Shown: one piece after another, positions 34,117 to 45,699 of the stretch
How the letters are laid out: every line of letters starts with the position of its first letter
How positions within the stretch are numbered: the stretch's first letter is position 1
Assembly: GCF_002831585.1 (NCBI RefSeq)
Contig: NZ_CP025113.1
Span: 2,232,001-2,296,000, forward strand
DNA length: 64,000 bases
Source of the DNA: Bradyrhizobium sp. SK17
GTDB taxonomy: Bacteria > Pseudomonadota > Alphaproteobacteria > Rhizobiales > Xanthobacteraceae
Direction of reading: 5' to 3'
Notes under the pieces: model-generated
The model's database searches: none
Seen by the model: only the letters and a program-made list of their open reading frames with translations
What the model was told of the DNA's origin: nothing
Program-made: the position numbers and the translations under genes

Positions 34117-34800
34117 ATGGCGCTTCCTCTGATTGTGTTCGACGTCAACGAGACCCTGCTCGACCTCGAGACCATGGAGCCGGTGTTCGCGCGCATCTTC
34201 GACGACAAGGGCGCGATGCGGCTGTGGTTTTCGAACTTCATCATGTATTCCGCCGCGCTCACGGTGGCCGGCTGCTACGTGCCCTTCACCGAGATCGGCG
34301 CCGCGGTCATGAAGATGCTGGCCGATACCCGCGGGATCAGCATCGACGACAACGACAAGAAGGAGCTGACCGAGAAATTCTCCACCATGCCGCCGCACGC
34401 GGATGTGCCGGCGGCGCTGCGCAAGCTGCGCGCGGCGGGCTTCCGGCTGTTCACGCTGACCGACAATCTGCTCGAGGTGCAGACCCGCCAGTTGACCCAC
34501 GGTGGCATCGTCGACCTGTTCGAGCGGCGCTTTTCCGCGGACGGCGTCAAGCACCACAAGCCGTCGCGGCAGGCCTATGGCTATGTCGAGAAGGAGCTCG
34601 GGGCCGGGCCCGCAGATTTCTGCCTGATCGCCTGTCACACCTGGGATACGCTCGGTGCGGTGGCCGCCGGCTGGGAGGCCGCGCTGATCAAGCGTCCCGG
34701 CAATGATGTGCTCGGCGTCGGGCCACAGCCGCAAATGGTCGGCAATGATCTCGACGATGTCGCCGATCAGCTGATCCGCCGCCATGGCGCGAAAGGGTAA
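34117..34800 (+). CDS. Haloacid dehalogenase type II (HAD superfamily)
   Basis: A 227-residue HAD hydrolase. Motif I is VFDVNETLLDL with the nucleophile Asp9; the substrate-loop Thr/Ser is in FTLTDN; Lys in HHKPSRQAYGYV; the acidic motif is replaced by LIACHTWDTLGAVAAGW. This is the L-2-haloacid dehalogenase pattern, which inverts 2-haloacids to hydroxyacids. AGGAGG lies 8 bases before the start. It sits in the CGNR/hydrolase group, which together looks like a small halo-organic or ester degradation module. Confidence 0.9.
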   Translation: MALPLIVFDVNETLLDLETMEPVFARIFDDKGAMRLWFSNFIMYSAALTVAGCYVPFTEIGAAVMKMLADTRGISIDDNDKKELTEKFSTMPPHADVPAALRKLRAAGFRLFTLTDNLLEVQTRQLTHGGIVDLFERRFSADGVKHHKPSRQAYGYVEKELGAGPADFCLIACHTWDTLGAVAAGWEAALIKRPGNDVLGVGPQPQMVGNDLDDVADQLIRRHGAKG

Positions 34801-34988
34801 CGGCCGCTGACGGATCGGGCGACCGAGCGGAACTCAACGCCCACCGGGCCCGATCGCTCGGAAGCGCATAAAACCGGAATGAATTCCATAGCGCTTCTCA
34901 ACCATGCCCCTTGAGCCTTCCTCAACTTCCGCGGCCGATGCTGCCCGCGCGGCAGGAAATCGAGACGGGATCGACAAGGAGCTTGAGC

Positions 34989-35348
34989 ATGCCGGCCAAG
35001 GCACGAACGACCGGACGAGCGACCGCGACCAACGCCACCGCGCAGGCGCGCGAGGATATTTTGAACGCGCGCGCCATCAGCACGCTGGGCGCCGGTGTCG
35101 TCAGCGCGATGAGTGCGGTCGGCGCCGCGGTCATCAAGAAGAACAAGGCCGCGCTCGACAAGAACCCGGACTGGTTCTGGCATATGTTCGCGAAATGCGA
35201 AGCCAAGGCGGCGCGCATCGCCGAGCAGGCCGCGCGCGATCCGCAAGGCTGCGGCGATGCGACCTTCATCGAGGCCTACGCCGGGCAATTGCCGAAGCTG
35301 ATGATGGCCGCGCTGGAGAGCCGCGACAAGGCGCTCAAGGCGAAGTGA
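34989..35348 (+). CDS. Conserved hypothetical protein, Ala/Lys-rich
   Basis: A 119-residue protein from the ATG at 34989, which has AAGGAG seven bases upstream; the frame is open earlier but without similarity. A basic N-terminus (MPAKARTTGRATATNATAQ) leads into a helical body with KKNKAALDKNPDWFWHMFAK and AYAGQLPKLMMAALESRDK. No signal peptide or membrane span is certain; the segment STLGAGVVSAMSAVGAAVI is mildly hydrophobic. No family recognised. Confidence 0.7.
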   Translation: MPAKARTTGRATATNATAQAREDILNARAISTLGAGVVSAMSAVGAAVIKKNKAALDKNPDWFWHMFAKCEAKAARIAEQAARDPQGCGDATFIEAYAGQLPKLMMAALESRDKALKAK

Positions 35349-35502
35349 TCCTGCGCAGATAAACAGCTTCCGCGTCTGTCGAACCGGCGCGTGCTGCGAC
35401 GAGGTGCGGCTGCGTGTGACCGGTGTCACGGCACTGGCAAGCGCCGCGGGCCATTGATGGCGCCATGAACGGGCGGTCGTCCCGTCAATCATGGAGCTGA
35501 AG

Positions 35503-36957
35503 ATGACGTCCACCCTTGCGATCAGCACTGCCGATGACAGCCTTGCTCTGGTGCCGGAGCACGACCAGGCCGCCGCGTCGCTCGTTCCCGCAGCGCCCCC
35601 GCAGCGCCAGTTCTGGGAGACCGAGCACACCCGTCCGGACTTCCAGCCATCGGATGATGCGGCGCCCGAGCTGGTCGCCGCGACCGCGAACTATCTCGGC
35701 GAATGCATGCGGCATCCCTATCTGCCGGTGTCGGAAATCCGCGCGCGACAGTTCGCCCGCATCAAGGAGCTGGTCGAGCTCGCCTATCGCGACATTCCAG
35801 TATACCGCGCCAAGTATGATGCCGCCGGCTTCAAGCCCGCGCATCTGCGCGATTATGACGACATCCAGAAGATCCCCGTGATCACCAAGCCGGAGCTGGT
35901 CGCCGCCTTCCCGGACCAGTGCGTCAACAAGGCGTACAAGCCGGAAAACCTGTTTCCGACCCGCTCATCCGGCTCGTCCGGCCAGACGCTCTTGATCCGC
36001 GTCGACTATGATGCCGTCATCACCGACACCATCCAGGGCGTGCGCCAGTTCGCGATGCAGAGCAGCGGCAATTACCGCGCCGAGGACCTGCTCGCCCATG
36101 TCTACACCGTGCCGTGGTGGTTCGATTCGATCGGCGGCGATTATCCGACCGCGTTCATCTCGAACCTGATCCCGCCGGCGCGCGTCGCCCAGCATCTGCG
36201 CTATCTCGGGCCGAAGATCCTGTCGCTGTATCCGTCGAGTCTCGACGCGCTGATGCCGCATGTCGACGAGTTCCGCTCTTCGCTCAATCTCGCGGTGACG
36301 CATTCGGAATACTCCTCGCGTGCCGCGCGCGCGGAATGGTCGCGCCAGCTCGGCGTCCCCGTGCTCGACGAATATTCCTCCGAGGAGGCCACGCGCATCG
36401 CGCTCGAAATGCCTGGCGGCCAGTATCACGTCTGCGAGGACACCGTGCATCTCGACGTGCTCGATCCCGTCACGATGCAGCCGCAGGCGCCCGGCCAGTC
36501 CGGCATCGCCGTGATCACCAACCTGCTCAACGAGGCGATGCCGTTCATCCGCTACGTGCAGGGCGACTACATCACCCAGCCGGCCAATCCGGCGCCGTCG
36601 GACATCAACTGGTCGCAGATCGCCAGCATCGACGGCCGCCTCAACGACGCCTTCGTCAATCGCGACGGCCGCAAGGTGCCGGCCGGCAGCATCCTGGATG
36701 CGACCTATCGCTGGATGTTCGACTGCAACCTGCATCTGGCGCAGTTCGAGATCGTGCAGCGCCGCGTCGACTTGGTCGAGGCCCGCGTCGTGCTCGGCCA
36801 GGACACGCCGATGGCGCGGCTGCGCGGCTCGGTCGCGCATCTCGAGGACCTGCTCGCGGCCTGCCTCGAGCATCCGGTGCGGGTACAGGCCAACGCGTTG
36901 CTGGCGTTTCCGCCCAAGGTCGGCAAGCGCCGCCCGATCCGCCGCGAGTTCGATTGA
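35503..36957 (+). CDS. Adenylate-forming enzyme, phenylacetate-CoA ligase/F390 synthetase-like
   Basis: About 484 residues. ATG at 35503 with GGAG six bases upstream is preferred to the ATG at 35491. The block TRSSGSSGQTLLIRVDY is the phosphate-binding P-loop of the PaaK-like ANL branch; DEYSSEEATRIALEMPGG and NEAMPFIRYVQGDYI are the adenylate-contacting motifs; GRLNDAFVNRDGRKVPAG is the hinge. The enzyme should activate a carboxylic acid as acyl-AMP. The substrate is unknown. It stands 23 bases before an ABC-2 exporter, so the product may be a metabolite or lipid that is then exported. Confidence 0.87.
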   Translation: MTSTLAISTADDSLALVPEHDQAAASLVPAAPPQRQFWETEHTRPDFQPSDDAAPELVAATANYLGECMRHPYLPVSEIRARQFARIKELVELAYRDIPVYRAKYDAAGFKPAHLRDYDDIQKIPVITKPELVAAFPDQCVNKAYKPENLFPTRSSGSSGQTLLIRVDYDAVITDTIQGVRQFAMQSSGNYRAEDLLAHVYTVPWWFDSIGGDYPTAFISNLIPPARVAQHLRYLGPKILSLYPSSLDALMPHVDEFRSSLNLAVTHSEYSSRAARAEWSRQLGVPVLDEYSSEEATRIALEMPGGQYHVCEDTVHLDVLDPVTMQPQAPGQSGIAVITNLLNEAMPFIRYVQGDYITQPANPAPSDINWSQIASIDGRLNDAFVNRDGRKVPAGSILDATYRWMFDCNLHLAQFEIVQRRVDLVEARVVLGQDTPMARLRGSVAHLEDLLAACLEHPVRVQANALLAFPPKVGKRRPIRREFD

Positions 36958-36980
36958 TAACGGCGATAGAGGTGCGCGCC

Positions 36981-37778
36981 ATGACCCAGTCGCTGAACCG
37001 CATCGCCGCCATGACGGCGCGCTATTACTACATCCTGCGCTCGTCATGGCTCCGGCTGCTGGAGATCGTCTATTGGCCGGCGATGCAGATGCTGGTGTGG
37101 GGGTTCCTCTACACCTACCTCTATGACAGCAAGTCGGCGATGGCCTCCACCGCCGGCCTCTTGCTCGGCGCCGTCCTGCTCTGGGACGTGCTGTTTCGCG
37201 GCCAGCTCGGCTTCACCTTCACCTTCCTGGAGGAGATCTGGTCGCGCAACCTCGCCAATCTCATGATGAGCCCGTTGCAGCCGTTCGAGCTCGCGGCCTC
37301 GCTGATGCTGATGAGCCTGATCCGGCTGGTGATCGGCACGTTGCCGGTGCTGCTGCTGACCTTCGTGCTGTTCGGCTTCAACGTCTTCGCGATGGGGCCG
37401 GGGTTGCTCGCCTTCTTCCTCAACCTGGTGCTGACCAGCTGGGCGATCGGGCTCGTGGTCGCCGGCCTCGTGATCCGCCAGGGCTTCGGCGCGGAGAGCC
37501 TGGCCTATTCGATCATGATCGTGCTGCTGCCGCTGTGCTGCGTCTATTATCCGGTTGCGGCGCTGCCGCTCTGGCTGCATCCGGTCGCCTGGTCGCTGAC
37601 GCCGACCTATGTGTTCGAGGGCATGCGCGCGGTGCTGCGCGACGGCAGCTTGCGCGCTGATCTGATGCTCGAATGCCTCGCGCTCAATGCCGTCTATCTC
37701 GGCGTGGGCTTCACCACATTCGTCGCCCTGTTGCAAAGCGCCCGCCACAAGGGCGGCCTGCTCACCATGGGCGAGTAA
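36981..37778 (+). CDS. ABC-2 type transporter permease
   Basis: A 265-residue permease starting MTQSLNRIAAMTARYYYILR, with six hydrophobic segments, for example TAGLLLGAVLLWDVLFRGQL and SLAYSIMIVLLPLCCVYYPV. The C-terminal region includes WSLTPTYVFEGMRAVLRDGS, typical of ABC-2 exporters for drugs, lipids or polysaccharide precursors. The start at 36981 has AGAGG upstream. It lies directly between the ligase and its ATPase. Confidence 0.9.
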   Translation: MTQSLNRIAAMTARYYYILRSSWLRLLEIVYWPAMQMLVWGFLYTYLYDSKSAMASTAGLLLGAVLLWDVLFRGQLGFTFTFLEEIWSRNLANLMMSPLQPFELAASLMLMSLIRLVIGTLPVLLLTFVLFGFNVFAMGPGLLAFFLNLVLTSWAIGLVVAGLVIRQGFGAESLAYSIMIVLLPLCCVYYPVAALPLWLHPVAWSLTPTYVFEGMRAVLRDGSLRADLMLECLALNAVYLGVGFTTFVALLQSARHKGGLLTMGE

Positions 37779-37790
37779 GGGGAGATAAAG

Positions 37791-38618
37791 ATGAGCCGTA
37801 TCGAACGCTTCCTGCCGCGTAGGCATCTGACATCCGTGTCGGCAAGCACCACGCCGGTCGAGACCAATGCGCCCGTTCGGCTCGACATCGCCGACGCGCC
37901 GGCCATCGCGGTCGAGAACCTCTGCAAGCAGTTCCGCAGCCATTGGGCCGTGGATGATGTGAACTTCATCGTGCCGAAGGGCTGGACCGTCGGCCTGCTC
38001 GGCGGCAACGGCGCCGGCAAGACCACCACCATCGCGATGATCATGGGTCTCGTGATCCCGAGCTTCGGCCGCGCCATGGTGCTCGGCCATGACATGGCGA
38101 TCGAGCGTCACAAGGTGCTCAGCCGGATGAATTTCGAAAGTCCCTATGTCGCCTTGCCGGGGCGGCTCACGGTGCGGCAGAACCTCATTGTGTTCGGGCG
38201 ACTGTACGGCGTTGCCGACCTCGAGGCGCGGATCGACGAACTGGTTGAGGATTTCGAGCTCGGTGACGTGCTCGACCGCGCCACCGGGCGGCTGTCGGCG
38301 GGCCAGAAGACCCGTGTCGCGGTGGCGAAGGCGCTGATCAACGATCCGGACGTGCTGCTGCTCGACGAGCCGACCGCGTCGCTCGATCCCGACCGCGCCG
38401 AATGGGTGCGCAGCCGGCTGCGCGGCTATCAGAAGCGTCGCGGCGCCACCATCCTGCTGTCCTCGCACAACATGACCGAGGTCGAGCAGCTCTGTGACTT
38501 CGTCGTGATCATGAGCCACGGCCGCGTCGTCGCGATGGGGTGTCCGCAGGAGCTCGCGGAGCGCTTCAAGTGCCGCGACCTCGACGAGGTCTTCATCCAT
38601 CTGGCGCGGGTCGCCTGA
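37791..38618 (+). CDS. ABC transporter ATP-binding protein (ABC-2 exporter)
   Basis: A 275-residue ATPase with a 35-residue N-terminal extension. Walker A GGNGAGKT (71-78), signature LSAGQKTRVAVAKAL, Walker B VLLLDEPTASLDPDRAEW, and H-loop SSHNMTEVEQL. It pairs with the permease 12 bases upstream to form an exporter of the NodI/DrrA type. GGGGAG precedes the start. Confidence 0.94.
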   Translation: MSRIERFLPRRHLTSVSASTTPVETNAPVRLDIADAPAIAVENLCKQFRSHWAVDDVNFIVPKGWTVGLLGGNGAGKTTTIAMIMGLVIPSFGRAMVLGHDMAIERHKVLSRMNFESPYVALPGRLTVRQNLIVFGRLYGVADLEARIDELVEDFELGDVLDRATGRLSAGQKTRVAVAKALINDPDVLLLDEPTASLDPDRAEWVRSRLRGYQKRRGATILLSSHNMTEVEQLCDFVVIMSHGRVVAMGCPQELAERFKCRDLDEVFIHLARVA

Positions 38619-38861
38619 GGGCGGCCGGTCGGTCCCCGAACCCTCGGCCGGATTGCTGGACCGGACCGCCCCTGGGTAGGCCCCAATCGGGCAGCCGGGT
38701 TGGTCCGCGCACCATCTTTCTGCCATCGAGGCATGGCGATTTGGTTGTTCTTGGCGTAAAGCACCCCAAATCGTCATGCGGCCGTGCCGCCTGCCGGGTA
38801 CGCAGCTTCAGGTCGTCCCGCTCGACGTTCCGCGCCCGGACCAATCAAGGTTTCCCATCTC

Positions 38862-40901
38862 GTGCCCTTTCCGACCACAAGTTCGCCGCTCGCCCGCGCC
38901 TTGGCTGAGCGCAACTATGAACAACCGACCCCCGTCCAGCTCGCCGTGCTCGCCGACGACGCCGTCGGCCGCGACCTGCTGGTTTCCGCCCAGACCGGCT
39001 CAGGCAAGACCGTTGCCTACGGTCTGGCCATGGCAAAGGACCTGCTCGGCGACGCCGAGCGGTTCGAGCCGGCCGCCGCACCACTGGCCCTGATCGTCGC
39101 GCCGACGCGCGAGCTCGCCTTGCAGGTTCAGCGTGAGCTGGCCTGGCTTTACGAGCATGCCGACGGCCGCGTCGTCTCCTGCGTCGGCGGCATGGATCCG
39201 CGCCGCGAGCAGCGCGAGCTGGCTGATGGCGCCCACATCGTGGTCGGGACGCCCGGCCGGCTGTGCGACCATTTGCGGCGCGGCCGGCTCGACATTTCGG
39301 GATTGCGGGTCGTCGTGCTCGACGAGGCCGACGAGATGCTCAATCTCGGCTTCCGCGAGGACATGGAGTTCATCCTCGAAACCACGCCGGACAGCCGGCG
39401 CACCCTGCTGTTCTCGGCGACGTTTCCGCGCGGCATCGTCGCGCTTGCCAAGCAGTATCAGCAGCAGGCGTTCCGCATCGAGGTCGCCGGCGACGAAGGC
39501 GGCCATGCCGACATCGAGTACCGCGCCATCCGGGTCGCCGCCGACGATGTCGAGCACGCGGTCGTCAACATCCTGCGCTTCCATGAGGCGCCGAGCGCGC
39601 TGGTGTTCTGCAACACCCGCGAAGCGGTCAGGCATTTGCAGGCGGCGCTGCTGGAGCGCGGCTTCTCGGTGGCCGCGTTGTCCGGTGAAATGACCCAGAA
39701 CGAGCGGACCCAGGCGTTGCAGGCCTTGCGCGACGGACGCTCCAGGGTGTGCGTTGCGACCGACGTCGCGGCGCGCGGCATCGACCTGCCGAGCCTCGAT
39801 CTCGTCATTCATGCCGACCTGCCGAAAGACCCTGAGGTGATGCAGCATCGCTCGGGCCGTACCGGCCGTGCCGGCCGCAAGGGCGTCAGCATCCTGCTGG
39901 TGCCCCCGGCGCGACGGCGGCGCGCGGAATTGCTGCTCGATCTCGCCGGTATCGATGTGGTCTGGGGTACCGCGCCGCAGCCCGATGAAATCCGCAAGCT
40001 CGACCACGATCGCCTGTTGCAGGATGCAGTGTTTTCCGAGGAGGCGACATCGGACGATCTGGCCCTCGCGCAGGCCCTGCTCGCCGAGCGGTCACCCGAG
40101 GCGATCGCCTCGGCGCTGGCCCGGCTCTACCGCGCGCGGCTGCCTGCGCCGGAAGACATCCTCGATCCCGGCGAGGGACGGGGCCGCGACCGCGGCGAGC
40201 GGGCGTCGCGCCGCGATGATCGCGCCGCCGGGCCGCGCGCGAAGACCGGCAAGTCTCCACGTCATGGCATGGAGGAAGCCACGGTCTGGTTCCGGGCCGC
40301 GATCGGGCGCCGCAAGAATGCCGAGGCGCGCTGGCTGCTGCCGATGATCTGCCGCCGTGGCGGCATCGACAAGCGTGACATCGGCGCCATCAAGATCATG
40401 GATACCACCACCGAGTTCGAGATCGCGGCGCGGGTCGCCGACTCCTTCGCGGTCAAGATCAAGCGTCCGGACAAGGAAGACAGCATCCGGATCGAGCCGC
40501 TGGCCGATGCCCCGAAGGCGCAGGCGTCCCCGGAAAAGCCGCCGCGCGGTTCATGGCGCGATGCGGACGAACCACGCCACAGCACGCCGCGCCGCGACGA
40601 GCGGCGGGACGATTCCGCAGCCAAGCGACGCGGCAAGCCGGACCGCGACGCGCGTGCGTTTGTGCGCGAAGCGGGCGGCGGTTCGCGCGACGAAGCAACA
40701 TCAAGGCAGGACTCCCGGGCCGCATCCCGCTTCGATCGAAGCGAAAAGGGCTCCAAGCCGAAATTCGGCAGCGAACCCGGCTTCGGCAAGAAAAAGAAAC
40801 ATCGCGGCAAGTCCGGCCACGCCGGAGCCTCACAATGGCCGGAGGTGTCGGCCGGGAAGCCGAAATTCGGCAAGAAGCCAAAGAAGAAGCATCGCGGCTG
40901 A
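38862..40901 (+). CDS. DEAD-box RNA helicase with DbpA-like RNA-binding domain
   Basis: About 679 residues from GTG at 38862; the frame opens at 38784, but helicase similarity begins with VPFPTTSSPLARALAERNYE. Motifs: Q-motif PTPVQ, Walker A AQTGSGKT (43-50), PTRELALQ, DEAD (154-157), SATF, and HRSGRTGRAGRKG. A DbpA-type RRM follows (VWFRAAIGRRKNAEARWLLP, then DIGAIKIMDTTTEFEI). A long charged tail ends in repeated GKPKFGKK and KKKHRG units. Likely an RNA helicase for ribosome assembly or cold growth. The 240-base 5' region may be a regulated leader. Confidence 0.94.
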   Translation: MPFPTTSSPLARALAERNYEQPTPVQLAVLADDAVGRDLLVSAQTGSGKTVAYGLAMAKDLLGDAERFEPAAAPLALIVAPTRELALQVQRELAWLYEHADGRVVSCVGGMDPRREQRELADGAHIVVGTPGRLCDHLRRGRLDISGLRVVVLDEADEMLNLGFREDMEFILETTPDSRRTLLFSATFPRGIVALAKQYQQQAFRIEVAGDEGGHADIEYRAIRVAADDVEHAVVNILRFHEAPSALVFCNTREAVRHLQAALLERGFSVAALSGEMTQNERTQALQALRDGRSRVCVATDVAARGIDLPSLDLVIHADLPKDPEVMQHRSGRTGRAGRKGVSILLVPPARRRRAELLLDLAGIDVVWGTAPQPDEIRKLDHDRLLQDAVFSEEATSDDLALAQALLAERSPEAIASALARLYRARLPAPEDILDPGEGRGRDRGERASRRDDRAAGPRAKTGKSPRHGMEEATVWFRAAIGRRKNAEARWLLPMICRRGGIDKRDIGAIKIMDTTTEFEIAARVADSFAVKIKRPDKEDSIRIEPLADAPKAQASPEKPPRGSWRDADEPRHSTPRRDERRDDSAAKRRGKPDRDARAFVREAGGGSRDEATSRQDSRAASRFDRSEKGSKPKFGSEPGFGKKKKHRGKSGHAGASQWPEVSAGKPKFGKKPKKKHRG

Positions 40902-40958
40902 GCAGCCGCCGGCGCGGCATCGATCGCGCCTGTTGCCGGCGTCGGTCGAACCATCCTC

Positions 40959-40990
40959 ACCGTCGTCCTGGCGATAGCCAGGACGACGGT
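40959..40990. terminator. Terminator hairpin between helicase and oxyR
   Basis: A 14-bp perfect stem ACCGTCGTCCTGGC / GCCAGGACGACGGT with a GATA loop, placed between two convergent genes. No long U-run; its location and stability suggest a shared stop signal. Confidence 0.7.
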
Positions 40991-41017
40991 CGTGACGGTG
41001 GCGTGCCGCCCGACCAA

Positions 41018-41974
41018 TCACCCAACCTTCCGCCGCCCAGCGCGTTTTACCGGCTCCTTCGCACCATCCCGCTTCGGTGCGCGCAGTTCCTCGGCGGCGA
41101 GTGAGACCACTTCGGAGATCTGCTGGAGCTGCGAGGCGAGCGGAGAGGTCTTGCGCCAGACCATGCCGATGGTGCGCGAGGGCTGCGGGTGCTTGAAACG
41201 CGACACCGTGACCGGCGCGGAACGGGTCTCCACCGTCACCGCCATCTCGGGGATCAGGGTGACGCCGATGCCGGCGCCGACCATCTGCACCAGCGTCGAC
41301 AGCGAGCTCGCGTCCAGCACCTCGCGCGGCGGCGAGGACTGCATGTTGCAGAACGACAGCGCCTGGTCGCGGAAGCAATGGCCTTCCTCGAGCAGCAGCA
41401 GCCGCATCTCGCGCAGCATCTCGGCGCTCGGCACCGGCGTGCTGGCATCCTCGCCCGGCCGCACCAGCAGGAAGTTCTCGGAGAACAGCGCGACCTCGGT
41501 CAGCGACGGTTCCGACACCGGCAACGCCACGATCGCGGTGTCGAGCCGGCCCTCGGCGACCTCCTTGATCAGCTTTGGTGTCAATGTCTCGCGGACGTGG
41601 ATGTCGAGCTCGGGATGCAGCCGTGCCAGCGTCTCGATCACCTTCGGCAGCAGATATGGCGCGATCGTCGGGATCATGCCGACCCGCAGCCGCCCGGCGA
41701 GCTTGTCGCGCGAGGCGCGGGCGAAGTCGCCGAGCTCGTCGACCGAACGCAGGATGTCGCGCACGCGGCGCAGCAGCTCCTCGCCAAAACTGGTCAAGGT
41801 GACCTGCCGCGCGCTGCGTTCGATCAGCACCCCGCCGACCGCCTGTTCCATCTCGCGGATCTGCATCGACAGCGCCGGCTGCGAGATCGCGCAGGCATCC
41901 GCGGCACGTCCGAAATGGCCGTGCCGCGCCAGCGCATCGAAATACCTCAGTTGCCGGAGTGTGACGTTTATCAT
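41018..41974 (-). CDS. oxyR: Hydrogen peroxide sensor OxyR
   Basis: A 318-residue LysR-family regulator. Helix-turn-helix at about 18-37 (FGRAADACAISQPALSMQIR). The redox pair Cys200 and Cys209 lies in EEGHCFRDQALSFC, matching the OxyR pattern. TPKLIKEVAEGRLDTAIVAL belongs to the sensor domain. Oxidation by peroxide forms the disulfide that activates transcription. It is divergent from katG with a 118-base gap, the classic arrangement. A basic tail (KRDGAKEPVKRAGRRKVG) follows. Confidence 0.96.
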   Translation of the reverse strand: MINVTLRQLRYFDALARHGHFGRAADACAISQPALSMQIREMEQAVGGVLIERSARQVTLTSFGEELLRRVRDILRSVDELGDFARASRDKLAGRLRVGMIPTIAPYLLPKVIETLARLHPELDIHVRETLTPKLIKEVAEGRLDTAIVALPVSEPSLTEVALFSENFLLVRPGEDASTPVPSAEMLREMRLLLLEEGHCFRDQALSFCNMQSSPPREVLDASSLSTLVQMVGAGIGVTLIPEMAVTVETRSAPVTVSRFKHPQPSRTIGMVWRKTSPLASQLQQISEVVSLAAEELRAPKRDGAKEPVKRAGRRKVG

Positions 41975-44258
<2,284 letters not shown>

Positions 44259-44280
44259 GCGGCGGACGGCAACAGACAGG

Positions 44281-44312
44281 ACAGGGCGGTGCTTCGGCGC
44301 CGCCCTGTTTCA
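44281..44312 (+). terminator. Intrinsic terminator of katG
   Basis: ACAGGGCGG (44281-44289) pairs with CCGCCCTGT (44300-44308), loop TGCTTCGGCG, followed by TTCATTT. It begins 22 bases after the katG stop. Confidence 0.8.
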
Positions 44313-44357
44313 TTTCAGCCATGCTGGTTGAAGAAGAAAGGCTTTCCGCGCTTCTGC

Positions 44358-44558
44358 TCAGTCGTGCAATTTCATATCGCGGATCATCTCGTCGAACTCA
44401 GCCTGGGTCGGCGCAGTCAACGCCATCTGCGGCGCGCTGTTGGTGGCATAGGGGACGTCGCACTGCGAGGCGTCGCGGCGGGGCTCGAGGATTGCCGTCA
44501 GGCTCGCCCAGCAGACGAACAGAGCCACGATCCAGTCCAGTAGGTTGGTCGCCGTCAC
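44358..44558 (-). CDS. Small membrane-anchored hypothetical protein
   Basis: A 66-residue protein with an N-terminal hydrophobic segment (NLLDWIVALFVCWASLTAIL) and a hydrophilic C-terminus ending EFDEMIRDMKLHD. The GTG start at 44558 overlaps the stop of a 9-codon ORF (MTMLMPVLP) read in another frame, suggesting re-initiation. Unknown function. The ribosome-binding site is weak, so existence is uncertain. The remaining gap up to 44677 shows nothing else. Confidence 0.42.
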   Translation of the reverse strand: MTATNLLDWIVALFVCWASLTAILEPRRDASQCDVPYATNSAPQMALTAPTQAEFDEMIRDMKLHD

Positions 44559-44677
44559 GGCAGCACCGGCATCAGCATTGTCATGCGGCGATGGTGCAGC
44601 CGCCGCGTCCCTTGCGCAATTCGGAAGCTACGAAACGTAACTTCGGCGTAGCCGAGACGAGCACCGGAGCTGCGATG

Positions 44678-45688
44678 TTAATCGGTCCGGGCCCGCCGTC
44701 CGTCGATCGGATAGGCCGGATCGTTGAAGCCCGGCGTCGAGGGATGGCCTGACACGACGAGGCGGTCGATCAGGGCTTCGTCCTCGGCGGTGAAGCGATA
44801 GTCGAGCGCGCGGATGTAATCGTCCCATTGCGCCTCGGTACGGGGACCTGCGATCACCGCGCTGACGAACGACGAGTTGAGCACCCACGACACCGCGAAT
44901 TGCCCGGCGGTGATGCCGCGGCTTTCGGCGTGGCGTTTGATCTCCTGCGCGAGTTGCAAGGATTCCGGCCGCCATTCGGTCTGCATCATGCGCTTGTCGT
45001 TGCGCCCCGCGCGGGTGTCCGCGGGCGGCGCGGCATCGGGCGCATATTTGCCGGTCAGCACGCCGCGCGCCAGCGGGCTGTAGGGCACGATGCCGAGGCC
45101 GTAATAGGCGCAGGCCGGGAAATGCTCGACCTCGGGCATCCGGTTCATCGCATTGTAATAAGGCTGGCTCGCGACCGGGCGGTCGATGCCGAGCCGATCG
45201 CAGATGTTGCAGATCTCGGCGACGCGCCAGGCGCGGTAGTTGGAGACGCCGAAATAGCGCACCTTGCCGGCGCGGATCAGGTCGCCCATCGCGCGCACCG
45301 TCTCGTCGAGCGGCGTCGCGTGATCTTCCTTGTGCAGATAGTAGACGTCGATGTGGTCGGTGCCGAGCCGCTTCAGGCTCGCGTCGGCGGCCTGCAACAC
45401 CCAGCGCCGTGACAGCCCGCCATGGTTCGGATCATCGCCGATCGGATTGGCCAGCTTGGTTGCGAGCACCCAGTTCGAGCGATTGTTCGCGATGGCGCGG
45501 CCGACGACCTCCTCGGACTTGCCGCCATTATAGGCGTCGGCGCTGTCGATGAAGTTGATGCCGGCCTCGCGGGCCTTTGCCACGATGCGCGACGAGGTCG
45601 CCTCATCGGTCGGTCCGCCGAACATCATGGTGCCGAGGCAGATCGGCGAGACCTTGAGGCCGCTGCGGCCAAGCTGGCGGTATTGCAT
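44678..45688 (-). CDS. Aldo/keto reductase
   Basis: A 336-residue (beta/alpha)8 NADPH oxidoreductase. MQYRQLGRSGLKVSPICLGT is the family N-terminus. Catalytic Asp and Tyr in INFIDSADAYNGGKSEEVVG, Lys in WVLATKLAN, and His in DVYYLHKEDH. The C-terminal NADP site includes VIAGPRTEAQWDDYI. The frame stays open far upstream through the thioesterase gene, but the Met at 45688 is the family start. The substrate is not predictable. It lies 11 bases after the thioesterase gene, so they form an operon. Confidence 0.93.
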   Translation of the reverse strand: MQYRQLGRSGLKVSPICLGTMMFGGPTDEATSSRIVAKAREAGINFIDSADAYNGGKSEEVVGRAIANNRSNWVLATKLANPIGDDPNHGGLSRRWVLQAADASLKRLGTDHIDVYYLHKEDHATPLDETVRAMGDLIRAGKVRYFGVSNYRAWRVAEICNICDRLGIDRPVASQPYYNAMNRMPEVEHFPACAYYGLGIVPYSPLARGVLTGKYAPDAAPPADTRAGRNDKRMMQTEWRPESLQLAQEIKRHAESRGITAGQFAVSWVLNSSFVSAVIAGPRTEAQWDDYIRALDYRFTAEDEALIDRLVVSGHPSTPGFNDPAYPIDGRRARTD

Positions 45689-45699
45689 CGGGAAACTCC

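Noticed and set aside
36114..36980. Extension of the ABC-2 permease frame into the ligase gene
   Set aside because: Shadow of the ligase; the permease's first helix follows the Met at 36981, which has its own ribosome-binding site.
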